From Pseudomonas peli (GTDB lineage: Bacteria > Pseudomonadota > Gammaproteobacteria > Pseudomonadales > Pseudomonadaceae), in the NCBI RefSeq assembly GCF_900099645.1, contig NZ_FMTL01000002.1, positions 870,334 to 934,333 on the forward strand: DNA of 64,000 nt. The letters run 5' to 3'. Both the position numbers and the translations under genes were made by a program. Below are positions 37,552-46,781 of the stretch, one piece after another. The stretch's first letter is position 1; each line of letters opens with the position of its first letter. The notes under the pieces are model-generated. The model was not told the DNA's origin. It did no database searches and saw nothing but the letters and a program-made list of their open reading frames with translations.

Positions 37552-38067
37552 TTACTCACTGATCTGCAGGGATTTGAGCTGCCAGACCATGGCGTGGTGG
37601 TGTTCTTCTTTGCGTAACTGCGGATAGTCGTTCAGTGGGTACATGATCCAGATGGGCCCTTTGTCGCGTACACGCATCAATTGCTGATTGCGGCGGGTTG
37701 CCAAAATGACCGGGTACTCTAGCGAGGCATCACTGCTGAACTCAGTGCTGTAATCATTCAGTGCCGTTGCACTTATCTTGTTGCCTTTGGCGCCCAGGGC
37801 TGTGAGCAATTCACTCAGTCTGACACCTGAATAGCTGTCGGTGGTTTCAGTCCAGGGGGGCATGGTGCTGACAACGCTCTGCGGCAGAGCATCCAGGCGT
37901 TGCAGGTCAAAATAGGCAGTGCCACTGGGGCAGCAGTCCAGTTCGCCGCTGATAGTCAGTATCAGCGGCCCTGACGGTTGCTCCTGCCAGGAAGTCTCCG
38001 CCCAAAGCGCTGAGCTGATAGTCAGTAAAACAAGTGTTGAAAACAGGCGGCGAGCGGAGAAGGTCAT
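37552..38067 (-). CDS. Periplasmic molybdopterin-oxidoreductase-fold protein, putative sensor partner
   Basis: A secreted protein of 171 residues; the signal peptide ends near WAE at 24. The mature part resembles the SUOX/YedY-type oxidoreductase molybdopterin-binding fold (GPLILTISGELD, YFDLQRLDALPQ, YSGVRLSELLTALGAKG, PIWIMYPLND) but is much shorter than the enzymes. It has a CC pair in ELDCCPSG and no visible full cofactor pocket. Small proteins of this type are often encoded next to sensor kinases or GGDEF proteins in proteobacteria. Here it starts an operon with the GGDEF/EAL gene 5 bases downstream, so it may be its periplasmic ligand-binding partner. Confidence 0.75.
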   Translation of the reverse strand: MTFSARRLFSTLVLLTISSALWAETSWQEQPSGPLILTISGELDCCPSGTAYFDLQRLDALPQSVVSTMPPWTETTDSYSGVRLSELLTALGAKGNKISATALNDYSTEFSSDASLEYPVILATRRNQQLMRVRDKGPIWIMYPLNDYPQLRKEEHHHAMVWQLKSLQISE

Positions 38068-38234
38068 AAGGTGACTCCGTAGAAGAGGCAGGCACTATTG
38101 ATACTGTCGCGCTGTAGGATTGTAGAACATAGCGGATGATATCACTGTGCCATTACTCTGCCGAAATCAATAGTGCAAATCGCCCCGCGCATTGGAATCT
38201 ATGGCATCTGCGCCAGGGCTTTGCTTGCCTACAG

Positions 38235-39872
38235 TCATAACTTAAAGAAGCTGACTTTGTCCGTTAGGCGATTGGCCAGGGTGGCCAGTTCACGGCTGGA
38301 GGCTGCCACCTGTTCGGAACCGGAGGAGGTCTCCAGGGTGGCGCTGTGGATGCGGTTGATGTTCTGGTTGACCTCTTCAGCCACCGCGCTTTGCTCTTCC
38401 GAGGCGCTGGCGATCTGCGCGTTCATTTCGTTGATGGCGGTGACCTCGCGGCGAATCTTGTTCAGCGCAGTCTCGGCCTGACCAGTCTGTTCGACGGTTT
38501 GTTGGGCCAGTTGACGGCTGTTGCGCATCACTTCGGCGGCTTTGCCAGCACCTTCCTGCAGCTTGCCGATCATGCCGCGAATTTCCCGGGTGGAATCCTG
38601 AGTACGGGTAGCTAGGGAGCGGACTTCGTCGGCCACCACGGCAAAGCCACGGCCATGTTCGCCCGCTCGTGCGGCCTCAATGGCGGCGTTAAGGGCGAGC
38701 AGGTTGGTTTGCTCGGCAATGGAGGTAATCACCTCGATGATTTTCTCGATGCTCTCGCTGTCCGTGGACACCTGCTGCACGCTTTCGGCAGCGCTTTCCA
38801 GGGTACGCGCCAGGTTCTGGATGGCGCTGGCGGTAGCGCCCACCACTTGATTGCCGGTGGCGACTTCGCTGTCTGCGTTGCGGGTAGCGGAGGCTGCACT
38901 GGCGGCATAGTTGGCCACTTCATTGACGGTGGCGGCCATCTGGTTGATGGCGGTGGCCATCTGCTCAGCCTCGCTGGATTGCAGGCGGATCTGCTTATTG
39001 TTGCTGTCGGATGTGGTCAGCAGTTGGTCTGAGGCCAGAGTCAGTTCGCTGGCGGCTCCGCGTACCTGGGTAATGGTATCAGCCAGGTGTTTGACCATGT
39101 CCTGCAGGGCGCCCATAACGCTGTCCGGATAGTGGGTTTGGATGCGTTGATTGAGTTCGCCATTGGCCAGACGCTGAATAATCTCGGCGACTTTGTAGGG
39201 TTCGGCGCCCAGCGTGGATTTCAACTTGTTGATGATGATCAGTGACACGCCAATGCTCAGCAGTACGGCTGCAGCGGTTACCAGCAGTATCAGCAGGCGA
39301 AAGCCGCCGGCGGCCTCACGCACCGCACCAATATCCTGGCCGATTTCTTGTTCCTGATGGTCGATGTAAGCATTGATGCGTTTGAGCCATTCGCGATAAG
39401 CCGGGGAGGCTTGCTCCATCAGCAGGGTTCTAGCTGCGTCCGTATCGCCTTGACTGCGCAGGCTGACCAATTGCTCGGTCAAGGCCAGGGTGCTGCGCTC
39501 AATAGTCTGAATATCGCTCAGAAGACGCTGTTCGGTAGCTGTTGGCGCTTGTTCGCGCAGCAAACTGTCCATGGATCGGGCCGACTCTTGATAAAAGTCT
39601 TTAAGGCGTTGAATTTCGCTCAGTTGACGGTTCAGCGCCACATCGTTATCCACCAACACGGCATCGCGGATGGCGATGGCGCGATCATGCACGCTGCCAC
39701 GGAAGTTGATGGCATAACGCTGCTTGAGCGAGGCCCCTTCACTGACAGCGGTCAGGGTCTCGTCGATAAAGCCAACGCGTATTACACCGATGAGGGTAAT
39801 CAGGATCATCAGTGACAGGATCAAGCCAAATCCAAGGCTCAGGCGTTGCGCAATACTCAATTGTGATTGCAT
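38235..39872 (-). CDS. Methyl-accepting chemotaxis protein (4HB-type sensor)
   Basis: A 545-residue receptor: helix 1 at about 10-32, a four-helix-bundle periplasmic domain (about 33-190; [21 protein letters not shown] is the typical 4HB_MCP helix), helix 2 at about 193-213, HAMP, and a signalling domain with tip [22 protein letters not shown] and [24 protein letters not shown] precedes the ATG, with a small CCCC/GGGG stem just upstream of it. It runs in the same direction as the GGDEF/EAL operon, but the gap of 167 bases suggests a separate unit. Confidence 0.93.
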   Translation of the reverse strand: MQSQLSIAQRLSLGFGLILSLMILITLIGVIRVGFIDETLTAVSEGASLKQRYAINFRGSVHDRAIAIRDAVLVDNDVALNRQLSEIQRLKDFYQESARSMDSLLREQAPTATEQRLLSDIQTIERSTLALTEQLVSLRSQGDTDAARTLLMEQASPAYREWLKRINAYIDHQEQEIGQDIGAVREAAGGFRLLILLVTAAAVLLSIGVSLIIINKLKSTLGAEPYKVAEIIQRLANGELNQRIQTHYPDSVMGALQDMVKHLADTITQVRGAASELTLASDQLLTTSDSNNKQIRLQSSEAEQMATAINQMAATVNEVANYAASAASATRNADSEVATGNQVVGATASAIQNLARTLESAAESVQQVSTDSESIEKIIEVITSIAEQTNLLALNAAIEAARAGEHGRGFAVVADEVRSLATRTQDSTREIRGMIGKLQEGAGKAAEVMRNSRQLAQQTVEQTGQAETALNKIRREVTAINEMNAQIASASEEQSAVAEEVNQNINRIHSATLETSSGSEQVAASSRELATLANRLTDKVSFFKL

Positions 39873-40053
39873 GAAATCGACTCCTCTTGCCCCTTGGGGC
39901 GGCGACTGCTTACTGCGTTAAGGGGAGGCTCAGCAGGTGGTGAGTACTCTCTTATGCAAATCTTATACAGAATAATTGCTTTGTACAATTTTGTTTTGGG
40001 TTTTAGCTATAGTGATCGATGGCCGGTAGCGGCGCTGCACAGGAGTCCTTGAA

Positions 40054-40122
40054 ATGGCCGTAATACCCGCAAATATGCGGTTTATTGAGGTTCAGGAAGG
40101 GCGAATTGATCTGCCAAGCTGA
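40054..40122 (+). pseudogene. Short open frame with its own ribosome site; possible remnant of a quinone oxidoreductase gene
   Basis: A 22-codon frame starts at an ATG with AGGAG 8 bases upstream and begins MAVIPANMRFIEV, then runs into a TGA. The MRFIEV-like opening resembles the N-terminus of PIG3-type NAD(P)H:quinone oxidoreductases, but the glycine-rich continuation expected there is missing. It could be a decayed gene start or a leader peptide. The family assignment is weak. Confidence 0.3.
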
Positions 40123-40133
40123 GCAGGCAGATC
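40108..40133. repeat. Perfect 8-bp inverted repeat
   Basis: GATCTGCC and GGCAGATC with a 10-base loop, overlapping the end of the short open frame. It may be a hairpin or operator; no T-tract follows. Confidence 0.4.
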
Positions 40134-40238
40134 ATCTGTTGGGTTATACGAAAGTTGTACAGGCTGAGCGTGTGGCTGAAATAGGCTTATGCCGATTGAT
40201 CATGAGCAGACCGCTGTATACGGCCTGGGTAGCCTTGA

Positions 40239-41648
40239 TCAGAACGAGGCGAGTATGCGCCCCAGCACAGCCATCGCCTGTTCGCTCTGCGCATCCCAGG
40301 GGTGGCCATAGTTCAGGCGAGCGCAGTTGCCGAAGCGCCGGGTGGCCGAGAAGATCGGCCCTGGTGCCAGGCTGATGCCCTGGGCCAGGGCCAGTTGGAA
40401 CAGGCGCAGTGCATCAACCTGTTCAGGGAACTCGAACCAGAGGAAATAGCCCCCGCTGGGGCGAGAGACCTTGGTCGTGGCGGGGAAATGGCGTGCGGCG
40501 GAGGCGAGCATTGACGCCTGTTGCGCTTCCAGAGCATGGCGCAGTTTGCGCAGGTGGCGATCGTAGCCGCCGTGCTGCAGGTAATCGGCCAGGGCGGCCT
40601 GGGCTGGTACGGAGGGGGAGATGGTGGTCATCAGCTTGAGTCGGCTGATCTGTTCGGCATAACGTCCGCCGGCCACCCAGCCAACCCGATAACCCGGGGC
40701 CAGGCATTTGGAGAACGAGCCGCAGTGCATCACCAGTCCGTCGCGGTCGAAGCTCTTGACGGGTTTAGGTGGTTGGCTGCCGAAGTACAGTTCGGCGTAC
40801 ACGTCATCTTCTATAAGCGGTACTTGATGGCGATGGAGCACCTCATAAAGAGCGCGCTTTTTGTCATCACTCATGCTCGCGCCCAGCGGGTTCTGCAGGC
40901 TGCTCATAAACCAGCAGGCTTTGATTGGCAGGCTGGCCAGACGTTCGCTGAGCACGTTCAGGTCGATGCCTTCACGTGGGTTGACCGGGATTTCCACGGC
41001 CTTGAGCTTCAAGCGCTCCAGCACCTGCAGCGTGGCATAAAAGGCGGGCGCCTCGATGGCCACCAGATCACCGGGTTGGGTGACGGTTTGCAGGCACAGA
41101 TTGAGTGCTTCCATGGCGCCACTGGTGATCACCAGTTCTTCCAATGGCAGCATTACGCCGCTGACCATGTAGCGCAGGGCAATTTGCCGGCGCAGGCTGG
41201 GGTTGCCCTCGGTCATGTCGGCAATCACCGCCTGTGCCTGCATGTCGCGCACGCTCTGGGCCATTGAACGGGCCAGGCGTGGCAGGGGAAATAGCTGTGG
41301 GCTGGGGAACGCCGAACCGAATGGCACAGTGCCGGGGTCTTTTAGCGACGCGAGGACTGAGAACACCAACTCGCTGACATCCACCTCGGTGGTCTGGGTC
41401 GGCTGCTGACTGGTTTCCGGCTCGGCCAGAGAATGCCGTGCCAGCTCACGCACGAAGTAACCGGAGCGGGCGCGCGCCTGGATCAGGCCACGGTCTTCCA
41501 GCAGGTAATAGGCCTGGAACACCGTGGATGGGCTCACCCCATAGGTGCGGCTGGCGTGGCGCACCGAGGGCACTTTTTCGCCAGGCGCGAGCATGCCGCT
41601 GCGGATCAGTTCGGCAATCTGGTCGGCAAATATCTCGTAGCGTTTCAT
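40239..41648 (-). CDS. MocR-type GntR transcription factor with aminotransferase domain
   Basis: A 469-residue regulator. The N-terminal GntR winged helix (about 1-70, with SGMLAPGEKVPSVRHASRTYGVSPSTVFQAYYLLE) is followed by a fold-type I PLP aminotransferase domain. The PLP lysine lies in CGSFSKCLAPGYRVGW, with partner segments SLQNPLG and IEDDVYAELYFG. Family members (PdxR, GabR, TauR) sense PLP or amino compounds and act as activators or repressors of neighbouring genes. No obvious target gene is adjacent: it is flanked by ccoG and a remnant. The ATG at 41648 (MKRYEIFADQ) is the family start. Confidence 0.9.
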   Translation of the reverse strand: MKRYEIFADQIAELIRSGMLAPGEKVPSVRHASRTYGVSPSTVFQAYYLLEDRGLIQARARSGYFVRELARHSLAEPETSQQPTQTTEVDVSELVFSVLASLKDPGTVPFGSAFPSPQLFPLPRLARSMAQSVRDMQAQAVIADMTEGNPSLRRQIALRYMVSGVMLPLEELVITSGAMEALNLCLQTVTQPGDLVAIEAPAFYATLQVLERLKLKAVEIPVNPREGIDLNVLSERLASLPIKACWFMSSLQNPLGASMSDDKKRALYEVLHRHQVPLIEDDVYAELYFGSQPPKPVKSFDRDGLVMHCGSFSKCLAPGYRVGWVAGGRYAEQISRLKLMTTISPSVPAQAALADYLQHGGYDRHLRKLRHALEAQQASMLASAARHFPATTKVSRPSGGYFLWFEFPEQVDALRLFQLALAQGISLAPGPIFSATRRFGNCARLNYGHPWDAQSEQAMAVLGRILASF

Positions 41649-41712
41649 CGTGTCCGTAGGCGCGCGTTGCAGATTCGCGCACTCTACGGGGAGTTGCCTG
41701 ACCATGCGACTG

Positions 41713-43128
41713 TCAGCGCCCACTGGGTGAGAGAAAGATGCTCTGCGTCTGTGCCTGCTCACGGGCATTGGTAAGGTTCTGGATCACGAACTGCACGGGT
41801 AGGGTGCTGGATGTGTCCTGCTGGTTTTCCTGGATCACGGTCACCGGTACGTCGAGGATTTCTCCAGGGTTGAGTTGCAGTTGTGCAGGAGCCTGCAGGC
41901 GCAGATCAGGGCTGTTGGCCAGTGTCAGCGCATAGCGCTGTGGTTGCTGGGTCTTGTTGATCACCTTGAGCAGGTAGGTGTTCTCGATCTGCCCCGATTG
42001 GTTCTCACGGAACATGCTGCGGTCTTTGGCTGCATCAATGGACAGCATCGAGCGGCCATGCAATGCCCAGATGAAGGCCCCGATCATCAACACCAACGCG
42101 ATGCAGTAGCCAATCAGCCGTGGCCGAAGCCAGTGGGTTTTGCCACCCTGCAGTTCGCGTTCGGAGTGGTAGCCAACCAGGCCACGGGCATAGCCCATTT
42201 TGTCCATGATGGAATCGCAGGCATCGATGCATGCTCCGCAGCTGATGCAGTCGATCTGCAGGCCATCACGGATGTCGATACCGGTGGGGCACACTTGCAC
42301 GCACATATAACAGTCGATGCAATCACCCAGTCCTTCAGCTTTGTGATCGCTTTCCTTCTTACGTGGGCCACGGCCTTCACCACGCGTGGCGTCGTAGGCC
42401 ACTAGCAGGGTGTCGTCGTCAAACATGGCACTTTGAAAGCGTGAGTAGGGGCACATGTGCACGCAGACTTTCTCACGTAGCCATCCGGCGTTCAGGTATG
42501 TGGCCGTCATAAAAAACAGTACCCAGACCAGCGTGCCGCTCTCCAGTTGAAAACTCAGCAGATCGCGGGTGAGCTCACGGATTGGCGTGAAGTAGCCAAT
42601 AAAGGTCAGGGCTGTGAGCAGGCTAACCGCCAGCCAGATGGCGTGCTTTGCACTGCGCCGCACCAACTTGCTCAGCGACCAGGGGGCTGCATCCAGCTTG
42701 ATCCTTTGGTGGCGTTCGCCCTCGGTGATCTTCTCCGCCCACATAAACACCCAGGTCCACACACTTTGCGGGCAGGTGTAGCCACACCATACGCGCCCAG
42801 CCACTACCGTGATGGCGAACAAACCGAAGGCGGCGATGATCAGTAATGCCGAGAGCAATATGAAGTCTTGCGGCCAGAAGGTTGCGCCAAAAATGTAGTA
42901 GCGGTGCTCGGCCAAGTTCCACAGCACCGCCTGCCGGCCATCCCAGTCAAGCCATGCGGTGCCAAAGAAAATCAGAAACAGCAAACCTGCTCCGTACAGG
43001 CGCAGGTTACGAAAACGGCCGCTGAAACTGCGAGTATGAATCGGTCCACCCGCTTGTGAAGGCGTCAGGCGGATAGGTTGGCGCGGGTCGATGGTTTCGA
43101 TGATCTGCGCAGGTATGCGTTCGCTCAT
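41713..43128 (-). CDS. ccoG: Cytochrome c oxidase accessory protein CcoG (FixG/RdxA)
   Basis: A 471-residue membrane protein with about five helices. It has an N-terminal CxxxCP pair (VWCGYTCPQSVWTW), and two 4Fe-4S clusters are indicated by CIDCYMCVQVCPTGIDIRDG and CISCGACIDACDSIM. The C-terminal periplasmic domain is immunoglobulin-like. CcoG helps assemble the cbb3-type oxidase, probably by reducing copper in the periplasm-facing pathway. Normally it sits next to ccoNOPQ/ccoIS; here none of those genes is within the window. No Anr box (TTGAT-N4-ATCAA) was found upstream. Confidence 0.93.
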   Translation of the reverse strand: MSERIPAQIIETIDPRQPIRLTPSQAGGPIHTRSFSGRFRNLRLYGAGLLFLIFFGTAWLDWDGRQAVLWNLAEHRYYIFGATFWPQDFILLSALLIIAAFGLFAITVVAGRVWCGYTCPQSVWTWVFMWAEKITEGERHQRIKLDAAPWSLSKLVRRSAKHAIWLAVSLLTALTFIGYFTPIRELTRDLLSFQLESGTLVWVLFFMTATYLNAGWLREKVCVHMCPYSRFQSAMFDDDTLLVAYDATRGEGRGPRKKESDHKAEGLGDCIDCYMCVQVCPTGIDIRDGLQIDCISCGACIDACDSIMDKMGYARGLVGYHSERELQGGKTHWLRPRLIGYCIALVLMIGAFIWALHGRSMLSIDAAKDRSMFRENQSGQIENTYLLKVINKTQQPQRYALTLANSPDLRLQAPAQLQLNPGEILDVPVTVIQENQQDTSSTLPVQFVIQNLTNAREQAQTQSIFLSPSGR

Positions 43129-43512
43129 TGCGGGCCTCGTCGGGCTTTATCAGGCGAGGGGCATAATGCGAGCACGTCTGTTTGAGTAACAGACTCAGGT
43201 TTTCAAATAAAAAGCGGATCAGATCGTCAGGTCGTTGGTAGTTGTGGCGAGTTATTGTCAGAGCTTTGGGGGCAACGCAGATACTTGCTATGAGCCTGTG
43301 CTGCTTCAGTCGTGACGCTACTGACATAAGTCTGTCGCTTTGAAACATCAGGCTTAGGGCACAAAACTATTGTGGCTATGGCAAGCACCAGCACTAGTGT
43401 TAAATAGCCATACCAAACATCTAGGGAGTACCGAGGGATCCCAGCAATCGTGAGCTTTTGCTATCCCTTTGTGTTTCTCCGTTATTGCGATTTTTCTATC
43501 AATGCGACGCCT
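43129..43512. other. 384-base gap between ccoG and the diguanylate cyclase gene
   Basis: A divergent promoter region. It contains a GTCTGT-N7-ACAGAC dyad (43176-43194) and a looser GGCTAT/ATAGCC pair further on. An in-frame upstream extension of the cyclase gene (from 43450) exists but is not favoured. No other gene is seen. Confidence 0.5.
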
Positions 43513-44682
43513 ATGACCACCACCGTTATCCTTGGCATGCTCTGCGTGCACTTAATCTGCTTTTGTGTAATGTTCCTGCTAATCAGCACTCGGCTGAATG
43601 GCAAGAAGATGGGCATGGAGGTTTTGGCGCTCGGTAATCTTCTGCTTGGACTCGCTTATATTCTTCAATTGCTCGGCGGCCCCTCGAGTTGGGGTTTCAT
43701 GAGTGTCGTCAACCATACGCTGACTCTCAGCGCTCCTGTCGCGTATGTCTTGGGTGCCATGCGCTTTTTTGATCGGACAACCCCGGTTTTGCGCCCACTG
43801 CTTGTATTGGCTCTTATCTACTCGGTGGTGCAGGTACTGGTGCAACTGTTGCTCGGAGACGCAGCCCGTCATGCACTATTAGCGGCCTTGTGCGCTTTGC
43901 TCTTTCTGGGCATGACAGCGGCAGTGCTCTATGGCAGGCGAAGTTTTGCCAAGGACCTGAGCGTTGAAATGATCATATTTGCAGTGCTGATCGGCGGCAT
44001 CTGCATTCTCAATGCCGCGAAGTTTGTATTAATTGTCGATGGCGGAATGGCGGCGCTCGATATGAGCAGCAGCTTCCAGAAGGTCTTTTATATCTACATG
44101 TCGTTCCTGGCGACCGTGCTACCACCTTGTGCGGTTTGGTTGGTGCTGCGCCGCCTCACGGATGAACTGCGTAGCTTGGCCGCGCATGACCCGCTCACCA
44201 GACTGCTAAACCGGCGTGGGCTTTTGGATGCAATGGAAGCGCACTTCCGCTCACGCACTGCCGGGCCTGCGTACCTGCTGATCGTCGACATCGACCACTT
44301 CAAACGTATTAATGACACTCATGGCCACAACGTCGGCGATCTTGTCCTTTGTCACGTTGCCGAAGTACTCAAGGCCACCGCCCGGCAGGGCGATCTGGTC
44401 TGCAGGCTGGGCGGCGAGGAGTTCGTGATTATCGCCCTGGATACCGACAGCGTTGGCGCCGTGCAACTGGCAGAACGCACACGGACGGCAATTGAATACA
44501 GCGAAGTACCTAGTACCGACAACAGCCAGTTAATCCGCTGCACCGCAACCATTGGAGTCTCGGATCAGTTCACTAGCGCACAGGCGTTCGACAAGTTTTT
44601 GCAGCAGGCAGATGCTGCGCTATACCGAGGCAAGGCCGCAGGGCGCAACCGGGTTGAGTTGGGGTATGCGCAAGGGGGTTAG
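43513..44682 (+). CDS. Membrane-bound diguanylate cyclase
   Basis: A 389-residue protein. The N-terminal half has about seven hydrophobic helices (residues 1-210) forming a membrane sensor without a named family. The C-terminal GGDEF domain (about 225-385) is complete: HDPLTRLLNRRG, VDIDHFKRINDTHGHNVGD (metal-binding aspartates) and GGEEF at 300-304. The inhibitory site RQGD (291-294) lies five residues before GGEEF, so product feedback inhibition is likely. It synthesises c-di-GMP from two GTP. The ATG at 43513 starts directly at the first helix. A chemoreceptor remnant begins 17 bases after its stop. Confidence 0.9.
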   Translation: MTTTVILGMLCVHLICFCVMFLLISTRLNGKKMGMEVLALGNLLLGLAYILQLLGGPSSWGFMSVVNHTLTLSAPVAYVLGAMRFFDRTTPVLRPLLVLALIYSVVQVLVQLLLGDAARHALLAALCALLFLGMTAAVLYGRRSFAKDLSVEMIIFAVLIGGICILNAAKFVLIVDGGMAALDMSSSFQKVFYIYMSFLATVLPPCAVWLVLRRLTDELRSLAAHDPLTRLLNRRGLLDAMEAHFRSRTAGPAYLLIVDIDHFKRINDTHGHNVGDLVLCHVAEVLKATARQGDLVCRLGGEEFVIIALDTDSVGAVQLAERTRTAIEYSEVPSTDNSQLIRCTATIGVSDQFTSAQAFDKFLQQADAALYRGKAAGRNRVELGYAQGG

Positions 44683-44698
44683 AGGCCATGCACAAGCT

Positions 44699-45040
44699 AT
44701 CGAAGCGCTGATCGCCGGCCTGCAGAACTGCACCAAAATGGTGGCAGCGGCGATGCGCAACAGCTGCAGCCTTACTGACAGCAGCGTCGAACTGACGCGC
44801 AATGCCGGCGACACTCTGGGCAACATCACCCATGCGGTGTCCAACATCTAGTCGATGAATCATCAGATTGCCGCAGCCGCCGAGGAGCAGAGTGCGGTGG
44901 CCGAGGAGATCAGCCGCAGCATCCTCAGCGTGCGTGACGTATCCGAACAAACCGCCAGCTATGAAACCGCCGCCTCAAGTGCAGATCTGGCGCGCCTGGG
45001 CAATCAACTGAAAACGCTGGTCAGCCGTTTCCGCGTTTAA
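44699..45040 (+). pseudogene. Decayed C-terminus of a methyl-accepting chemotaxis protein
   Basis: Reading from about 44699, the frame encodes the last 113 residues or so of a chemoreceptor: an IEALIAGLQ start, then a coiled coil, then [23 protein letters not shown] and a terminal LARLGNQLKTLVSRFRV. An in-frame TAG at 44849-44851 interrupts it where a glutamine normally precedes SMN. The sensor, membrane helices, HAMP and signalling tip are all missing. The opening matches the region just after the tip, as in the receptor at 30736. It is a truncated, non-functional remnant. Confidence 0.85.
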
Positions 45041-45048
45041 CTCAGCCG

Positions 45049-45081
45049 CCTGAGGCCGTGGCAACCAGCCACGGCCTCAGG
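45049..45081. terminator. 14-bp perfect hairpin after the chemoreceptor remnant
   Basis: CCTGAGGCCGTGGC and GCCACGGCCTCAGG with a 5-base loop, 8 bases after the stop of the remnant. The T-tract is weak (TATTT). It is probably the original terminator of the receptor gene, kept after the gene decayed. Confidence 0.6.
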
Positions 45082-45183
45082 TATTTGCGCCACTTTAATC
45101 GCTCAGGTGGTTAGCAACCTGAGCGAGCGGCTGACCTACGTTCGCGTTATCCTGAACGCCCTTCCTTGCGCCGAATCCTGTCC

Positions 45184-45597
45184 ATGCTGGTTATTTCCAA
45201 CAGCGTTCACCTGCCCGACGATGAGGTCGAGTTGACCGCCATTCGTGCCCAGGGCGCCGGTGGGCAGAACGTCAATAAGGTGTCCAGCGCGATCCATTTG
45301 CGTTTCGATATCCAGGCATCCAGCTTGCCACCGTTCTATAAGGAGCGGCTGCTGGCGTTGCGCGACGGGCGCATCACCGCCGAAGGTGTGGTGGTTATCA
45401 AAGCCCAGCAGTACCGCACCCAAGAGCAGAACCGCGCCGACGCGCTGGAGCGCCTGGCCGAGCTGATTCGCAGCGCCGCTAAGACTGAGAAAGCCCGCCG
45501 TCCGACCAAACCGACCCTGGGTTCGAAAAAACGCCGCCTGGAAGGCAAGAGCATCCGCGGTACGATCAAGGCCGGGCGTGGCAAGGTCGACTTCTAA
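45184..45597 (+). CDS. arfB: Alternative ribosome-rescue factor ArfB (YaeJ)
   Basis: A 137-residue peptidyl-tRNA hydrolase that frees stalled ribosomes. The catalytic GGQ motif is at residues 26-28 ([22 protein letters not shown]), and the basic C-terminal tail ([18 protein letters not shown] and on) is the part that enters the empty mRNA channel. It lacks the stop-codon recognition domains of release factors. The ATG at 45184 is the natural start; an in-frame ATG-like start at 45166 adds only six residues. Confidence 0.95.
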   Translation: MLVISNSVHLPDDEVELTAIRAQGAGGQNVNKVSSAIHLRFDIQASSLPPFYKERLLALRDGRITAEGVVVIKAQQYRTQEQNRADALERLAELIRSAAKTEKARRPTKPTLGSKKRRLEGKSIRGTIKAGRGKVDF

Positions 45598-45701
45598 TAA
45601 TCTGCTTACAGTCCGCTGCGTGGTGAAAACAGCCGCTATCAGCTTATTTTCGTGAGTAAAGGTAGTGTTTTTAGGCGTGAATACTTGACTAATATGCATG
45701 A

Positions 45702-46616
45702 ATGAAAACGACCCTCGATGAACTGCTGGCCTTTGTCAGCGTGGTGGACGGCGGCTCGATCAGTGCCGCTGCCGAACAACTGACGCAGACGGCTTCCGGT
45801 GTTAGCCGTGCGCTGAGTCGGCTGGAAGAAAAGCTCGATGTCACCCTGTTGCGCCGCACCACCCGGCGTTTGGAGCTGACCGAGGAGGGCCAGGCCTTCT
45901 TGGTGCAGGCGCGCAAAATACTTGATGCCGTGGAAAGCGCCGAAGAGCAGATGATGGTGCGCCGGCAAAAGCCAGCAGGGCGCTTGCGGGTAAATGCCGC
46001 CGCGCCATTCATGCTGCATGCAGTGGTGCCGCTGGTGGCGGGTTTTCGGGCGCAGTACCCGGAGATTCAGCTGGAGCTGCACAGCAGCGACCAGATCATC
46101 GATCTGCTGGAGCAGCGCACCGACGTGGCAATACGTATCGGTCCATTACGCGACTCCACCCTGCATGCGCGGCCACTTGGCAGTAATCGCCTGCGTATTC
46201 TTGCCAGCCCGGCTTACCTCAAGGCACAGGGCACGCCGAAACGTGTTGAAGATCTGAGCGGGCATAGCTTGCTCGGCTTTACCCAGCCCGACAGCCTTAA
46301 CCAGTGGCCGCTGCGACATGCGCTGGGCGATGCCTACAGCATTACTCCGAGTCTGAGCGCGTCCAGTGGCGAGACTTTACGCCAGCTGGCCTTGAGCGGT
46401 GCTGGAATCGTCTGCCTGGCGGACTTTATGACCGGCGCTGACCGGGCCAATGGTGCCTTGGTGCAGCTGATGGCTCGCGACACCGTCGAGGTGCGTCAAC
46501 CGATTCATGCGGTGTATTACCGCAATACCGCGCTGACCTCGCGCATCACCTGCTTTCTCGATTACCTGAGCAGTCAGCTGGCTGAGCGTTCGCTGCCTCA
46601 CCCGCGTCAGCTGTGA
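45702..46616 (+). CDS. LysR-family transcriptional regulator
   Basis: A 304-residue regulator: winged helix-turn-helix at about 1-62 (DELLAFVSVVDGGSISAAAEQLTQTASGVSRALSRLEEKL) and a periplasmic-binding-protein-like effector domain at about 90-295. The effector domain (RLRVNAAAPFMLHAVVPLV, VAIRIGPLRDSTLHARPLG) is of the CrgA/DsdC-like subgroup. No divergent target gene is adjacent: the gene upstream, arfB, runs the same way. The target may be unlinked or autogenous. Confidence 0.9.
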   Translation: MKTTLDELLAFVSVVDGGSISAAAEQLTQTASGVSRALSRLEEKLDVTLLRRTTRRLELTEEGQAFLVQARKILDAVESAEEQMMVRRQKPAGRLRVNAAAPFMLHAVVPLVAGFRAQYPEIQLELHSSDQIIDLLEQRTDVAIRIGPLRDSTLHARPLGSNRLRILASPAYLKAQGTPKRVEDLSGHSLLGFTQPDSLNQWPLRHALGDAYSITPSLSASSGETLRQLALSGAGIVCLADFMTGADRANGALVQLMARDTVEVRQPIHAVYYRNTALTSRITCFLDYLSSQLAERSLPHPRQL

Positions 46617-46781
46617 GTGGGGATTAACTTCAGTACTTTTTGCACGCCTGTCGATTGGCCATTTCGCCGTTCGACTCACGTACAGAACCTAGCCTTGGGT
46701 TTGCGGTCTGCCATTACATGCCCGGAAAAAGCCCCAGTGGCAGGCTATCAATCAAGTACGCGAGTTCTAAGGAGAGTGCTG

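Larger units (their letters stand above)
39873..40238. other. 366-base gap containing a gene remnant
   Basis: An AT-rich stretch (39955-40015) upstream of the chemoreceptor probably holds its promoter. The rest contains a 22-codon open frame and an inverted repeat, both listed separately. No intact gene. Confidence 0.5.

Noticed and set aside
43129..43260. Search for an Anr/Fnr box before ccoG
   Set aside because: No TTGAT-N4-ATCAA-like sequence was found, although cbb3-related genes often have one.
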